Source of the DNA: an uncultured Lachnospiraceae bacterium
GTDB taxonomy: Bacteria > Bacillota_A > Clostridia > Lachnospirales > Lachnospiraceae
Assembly (NCBI GenBank): GCA_910587905.1
Contig: CAJUOF010000360.1
Location: 1-9,039 of the forward strand
Length of the DNA: 9,039 bases
Direction of reading: 5' to 3'
Shown: piece after piece, positions 6,340 through 9,039 of the stretch
Layout of the letters: the number at the start of each line of letters is the position of its first letter
How positions within the stretch are numbered: position 1 is the first letter of the stretch
The notes under the pieces: model-generated
Databases searched by the model: none
Told to the model about the DNA's origin: nothing
Seen by the model: the letters and a program-made list of their open reading frames with translations, nothing else
Position numbers and translations under genes: made by a program

Positions 6340-7029
6340 CTACATTTTAAATCGGTAGCCGACCCCCCAGATGGTCTCGATATACTGAGGTCTGGCCGTA
6401 TTATACTCGATCTTCTCCCGGATTTTCTTGATGTGCACCGTCACAGTGGCAATATCCCCCACCGATTCCATATCCCAGATCTCCCGGAACAGTTCATCCT
6501 TGGTAAACACATGGTTGGGATTTTGCGCCAGGAAGGTCAAAAGATCAAATTCCTTGGTGGTAAAATTCTTCTCCTCCCCATTGATATAGACCCGCCTCGC
6601 AGTCTTATCGATCTTTAAACCTCGGATCTCAATGATCTCGTTTTCCGGCATGCCGCTCCCGATCAGCCGCTCGTATCGGGCCAAATGAGCCTTCACCCTG
6701 GCCACCATCTCACTTGGGCTAAAAGGCTTCGTGATGTAATCATCCGCCCCCAGTCCAAGCCCCCGAATTTTGTCAATATCGTCTTTCTTGGCCGACACCA
6801 TAAGGATTGGGGTATTCTTGGTGGCCCGCACCTGCCTGCAGATCTCAAAACCGTCTGTGCCCGGAAGCATCAGATCCAGGAGAAACAGATCAAAATCCTC
6901 CTTCATGGCCCGGAGAAGTCCACGGCTTCCGTCCGTCTCGATCTCCACCTCAAAGCCGGAAAGCTCCAGATAATCTTTTTCTAACTCCGCAATACTCTCC
7001 TCATCTTCCACAATTAAGATTTTACTCAT
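6340..7029 (-). CDS. OmpR/PhoB-family response regulator
   Basis: A 229-residue DNA-binding response regulator, the partner of the kinase just upstream. The receiver domain (about 1-118) has the acidic pair E8-D9 in VEDEES, the phospho-acceptor D52 in LLDLMLPGTDG, S79 of the conserved Ser/Thr position and K101 in DDYITKPF, so all catalytic residues are present. The C-terminal winged helix (about 132-229) shows the Trans_Reg_C features KNFTTKEFDLLTFLA, the recognition-helix stretch VTVHIKKIREKI (197-208) and YIETIWGVGYRFKM at the end. I start at ATG 7029 because a perfect AGGAGG (7036-7041) stands six bases before it and the receiver begins at once (MSKILIVEDE). A longer reading to 7113 adds 28 residues unlike the family and overlaps the kinase needlessly. 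The gene overlaps the kinase stop by 8 bases, indicating translational coupling. Regulated genes are unknown. Confidence 0.97.
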   Translation of the reverse strand: MSKILIVEDEESIAELEKDYLELSGFEVEIETDGSRGLLRAMKEDFDLFLLDLMLPGTDGFEICRQVRATKNTPILMVSAKKDDIDKIRGLGLGADDYITKPFSPSEMVARVKAHLARYERLIGSGMPENEIIEIRGLKIDKTARRVYINGEEKNFTTKEFDLLTFLAQNPNHVFTKDELFREIWDMESVGDIATVTVHIKKIREKIEYNTARPQYIETIWGVGYRFKM

Positions 7030-8518
7030 AGATGACCTCCTGATGCTTTCTAAGTACAATATGCATGACCGTCCCGATCGACTCTTTGCTGGTGGCCCAG
7101 ATTCGGCCGCCATGATCCTCGATGATCTTCCTCACAATGGAAAGACCAATGCCGCTCCCCCCTCTGGAAGAATTCCGGGAGGAATCCGTTCGATAAAACC
7201 GCTCAAAAATGTTCGGCAGATCCCTGGCAGCGATCCCCCTCCCATTGTCTTCAATCTCGATCTGCACAAAATCCCCCTCATCCCTGAGGCGAATGTTGAT
7301 GATCCCCCTCTTTTTATCCAGATATTTTACAGAGTTACTGACAATGTTGTTGACGACCCTTTTTAACTGCTCCGCATCGGCAATCACAGTTACCGGCTCT
7401 TCCGTGTAATCAAAAAAGCCTAGGTCAATGTTTTTCGATTCCAATTCCAGCCCAAGCTCCTCCACGCAGTCTTCAAAGTATGCGTTGATATCGATCTTCG
7501 CAAAGACATAAGGGATCTTATTTGTATCAATCTTGGAATAAAAGGTCAGCTCGTCGATGAGCTTATCCATGTCATTGGCCTTATTATAGATGGTACGGAT
7601 ATATTTATCCAACTTCTCCGGCGACGAGGCGACGCCGTCCATAATTCCCTCCACATACCCCTTGATCGCCGTGATCGGGGTTTTCAGGTCATGGGAAATA
7701 TTTCGGATCAGCTCCTTGTTCTCCTGCTCATACTGAAGCTTTTCCTCAGCATTATCCCTCAGCCTCTGGCGCATCTCCTCGAAGTCCATACAGAGCCCAC
7801 CGATTTCGTCTCTCTCTCCGATCGCAAGCTCATAATCCAGGTTTCCCTCCTTGATCTCGTTGGTCGCCTTTTTCAGCTCACCGATGGGCCGGAGGATGGT
7901 CCGGTAAATCCACAGAGAAAGCAGCATGGCGATCAGGATCAGAAGAATCAGAATCGCCAGCATCACATTTCCAAAAAGCTGCTTCACCTGAGGAATCAGC
8001 TCCCCCACATAGGTCATAATAAAGACACTGCCCTCGGAACCGTCAGAAAACAACAAGTCCTGCTGCTTGATCAACCGCTTGCTGTCCCCGACAAACACGC
8101 TGCCGCCCGCCCTGGCCACATCGTCTCCGCCTCTAAAATCCGGGAGTTCCTCAACCAGCTCTTCGATGTCCCCCTCCGAGCTTCCATTATAGATAATCTC
8201 CCGGCCTCTCCGCACGATCAAAAAGGAATATTTCCCGGCCAGCCTCCGATTCAAGGCCGCCTGATACTCCGGCTCCGCAAAGGAGTCCGGCTCCTCCCTG
8301 GCCGCTTTCGCGATATCCTGCTGAATGGCCATGGTCAGTGAATTAAATACCCGGACAGCGGCGCCGGAATACAGATCCCCAACGCCGCTGATGTCGTAAT
8401 CAGACTTTAACAATCTGCCCTGAAAATTTCCGAGAATCGCCAGGCAGAGATATAGGGCTGCCATAGGGACAAGAATGACCGTAAAGAAGGTAATCAAAAT
8501 CTTGGTCTTTAACTTCAC
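7022..8518 (-). CDS. Membrane sensor histidine kinase (HAMP, HisKA, HATPase)
   Basis: A 498-residue class I sensor kinase. Membrane helix 1 (about 7-30) and helix 2 (about 184-206) flank an external sensor domain of about 150 residues (31-183) with no family I recognise. The cytoplasmic part has a HAMP domain (about 207-259), the dimerisation and phospho-acceptor domain with H276 in RNISHDLKTP (272-281), and a HATPase_c domain with N box VVNNIVSNSVKYL (388-400), G1 box DNGRGI (424-429), F box around FERFYR (438-443) and G2 box GGSGIGLSIV (453-462). It should autophosphorylate on H276 and pass the phosphate to D52 of the regulator encoded next. The start is GTG at 8518 with a modest GGGAG ribosome site about ten bases upstream; the nearby ATG is out of frame. 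The kinase precedes the regulator, the reverse of the more frequent order. The signal is unknown. Confidence 0.97.
   Translation of the reverse strand: MKLKTKILITFFTVILVPMAALYLCLAILGNFQGRLLKSDYDISGVGDLYSGAAVRVFNSLTMAIQQDIAKAAREEPDSFAEPEYQAALNRRLAGKYSFLIVRRGREIIYNGSSEGDIEELVEELPDFRGGDDVARAGGSVFVGDSKRLIKQQDLLFSDGSEGSVFIMTYVGELIPQVKQLFGNVMLAILILLILIAMLLSLWIYRTILRPIGELKKATNEIKEGNLDYELAIGERDEIGGLCMDFEEMRQRLRDNAEEKLQYEQENKELIRNISHDLKTPITAIKGYVEGIMDGVASSPEKLDKYIRTIYNKANDMDKLIDELTFYSKIDTNKIPYVFAKIDINAYFEDCVEELGLELESKNIDLGFFDYTEEPVTVIADAEQLKRVVNNIVSNSVKYLDKKRGIINIRLRDEGDFVQIEIEDNGRGIAARDLPNIFERFYRTDSSRNSSRGGSGIGLSIVRKIIEDHGGRIWATSKESIGTVMHIVLRKHQEVIYE
7036..7041 (-). promoter_or_regulatory. Perfect Shine-Dalgarno inside the kinase gene, for the response regulator
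   Basis: AGGAGG on the minus strand lies in the last codons of the kinase gene, six bases before the regulator ATG at 7029. It decides the regulator start and suggests that the regulator is made in at least equal amount to the kinase. Confidence 0.9.
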
Positions 8519-8553
8519 GTGTTCTCATCTCCCTCTGGCGGTCTTTGTCTTTC

Positions 8554-8562
8554 ATCATAACA
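8554..8562 (-). promoter_or_regulatory. Extended -10 promoter of the two-component operon
   Basis: The minus strand has TGTTATGAT, an extended -10 (TGnTATnAT-like; TATGAT matches five of six consensus bases). No good -35 hexamer is seen 16-18 bases upstream, which is acceptable for an extended -10. The leader to the GTG at 8518 would be about 30 bases. Just upstream (8580-8615) is an AT-rich stretch that could act as an UP element. The promoter would serve the kinase and regulator and, lacking a terminator, perhaps the two genes beyond. Confidence 0.5.
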
Positions 8563-8621
8563 CACTCTGCCTGAAATCATTCATAAAGTGCTATAAATTT
8601 TCTAAACTTTTTATAAATCTG

Positions 8622-8987
8622 TCAGTCCCAGAGCCGCTCCGAATAGATTCCGGCCGCTTTCTGTTTTCGGATCGCGCTCACGACAACAGGCTTGTCCTCC
8701 TTGTAGGTCACACCAAACCATCGATCACGGGAATGAAGCACCTGCACCGCAGCCCGGCCCTCCTCGATCAGTCCACCGACTACGGTAGGGATGTAAAACT
8801 CCCCTTTCAGAGGATTTTCCCGCAATGCCCTGTTTAAAAAGGCTGGGAACCGGACGGCAAGCTCTTCAAAAATCCCTTTACTGAACCCCCACAGATTCAT
8901 CGAAACCAAAGTTCCTTCCGGGATCCGGATTTCCTCTCCGTTTTCCGCCTCGTACACGATGGCGTCTCCCTTTTTCCAGATCTTCGT
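8622..8987 (-). CDS. C-terminal part of a nucleotidyltransferase-like protein (truncated by contig end)
   Basis: Only the last 121 codons and the stop are genomic. The fragment, from TKIWKKGDAI to SERLWD, resembles from memory the C-terminal part of bacterial NTP_transferase-type (sugar-phosphate or choline-phosphate nucleotidyltransferase-like) proteins of about 300 residues. The landmarks are VSMNLWGF, GEFYIPTVVGGLI and DRWFGVTYKEDKPVVV. In those proteins the nucleotide-binding GxGxR signature is at the N terminus and is lost here, so activity and substrate cannot be judged. The frame stays open rightward to a GTG at 9002, but the codons for VLFRS there are adapter and not part of the protein. 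It ends 103 bases before the kinase gene, with no clear terminator in between, only AT-rich sequence. Confidence 0.72.
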   Translation of the reverse strand, partial: TKIWKKGDAIVYEAENGEEIRIPEGTLVSMNLWGFSKGIFEELAVRFPAFLNRALRENPLKGEFYIPTVVGGLIEEGRAAVQVLHSRDRWFGVTYKEDKPVVVSAIRKQKAAGIYSERLWD

Positions 8988-9039
8988 AGATCGGAAGAGC
9001 ACACGTCTGAACTCCAGTCACGTAACCGAATCTCGTATG
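8988..9039. other. Illumina TruSeq-type adapter left on the contig end (not genomic)
   Basis: Bases 8988-9000 read AGATCGGAAGAGC and 9001-9021 continue ACACGTCTGAACTCCAGTCAC, together the standard TruSeq index-read adapter. Bases 9022-9029 (GTAACCGA) are the 8-base sample index, and 9030-9039 (ATCTCGTATG) begin the P7 flow-cell part. A match of 44 adapter bases in the correct order around an 8-base index cannot be chance. The genomic sequence therefore ends at about 8987. Confidence 0.98.

Noticed and set aside
8580..8615. AT-rich inverted-repeat-like stretch after the nucleotidyltransferase fragment as a terminator
   Set aside because: The possible pairings are short, only A/T, and no T-run follows a GC stem, so it is better described as AT-rich leader or UP-like sequence.
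9022..9029. GTAACCGA as a possible operator or repeat
   Set aside because: It lies exactly in the index position of the adapter and is a sample barcode.

Overview
The window looks like the end of a draft contig from a Gram-positive, probably low-to-moderate GC Clostridia-type bacterium; family Lachnospiraceae is my best guess from protein style, not a proven assignment. The reasons are strong AGGAGG-type ribosome binding sites, extended -10 promoters, an OmpR-type two-component pair, a clostridial-style chemoreceptor, an AI-2E/YtvI-type membrane protein and an unusual long FtsA-like protein. All genes lie on the minus strand, so transcription runs from the right end of the window to the left.

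Right to left: the last 52 bases (8988-9039) are not genome but Illumina TruSeq-type adapter with an 8-base index. They abut the broken 3' part of a nucleotidyltransferase-like gene (8622-8987). After a 103-base gap with an extended -10 promoter come a sensor histidine kinase (GTG start, 7022-8518) and its OmpR/PhoB-type response regulator (6340-7029), overlapping by 8 bases with the regulator's ribosome site inside the kinase gene. Then follow an AI-2E-family membrane protein (5199-6242) and an FtsA-like actin-fold protein of 756 residues (2869-5139). No terminator is visible between the kinase and the FtsA-like gene, so these four may be one transcript.

Leftward again: a methyl-accepting chemotaxis protein (983-2764), whose leader carries a box resembling the SigD/sigma-28 -10 element, and a small unrecognised conserved-looking protein (264-902) followed by a good intrinsic terminator (214-247). 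Left of the terminator the sequence is AT-rich and holds a strong extended -10 promoter and a Shine-Dalgarno site pointing off the left end; the next gene begins at or just beyond base 1.

There is no CRISPR array, transposon, tRNA or rRNA. Most of this is ordinary chromosomal core. The least ordinary item is the FtsA-like protein: an actin-type ATPase domain followed by repeated NG-x(n)-GD segments that look like beta-grasp units, and a basic linker with two AT-hook-like motifs. The chemoreceptor and the small downstream protein suggest a motile organism, but no flagellar gene is in the window.
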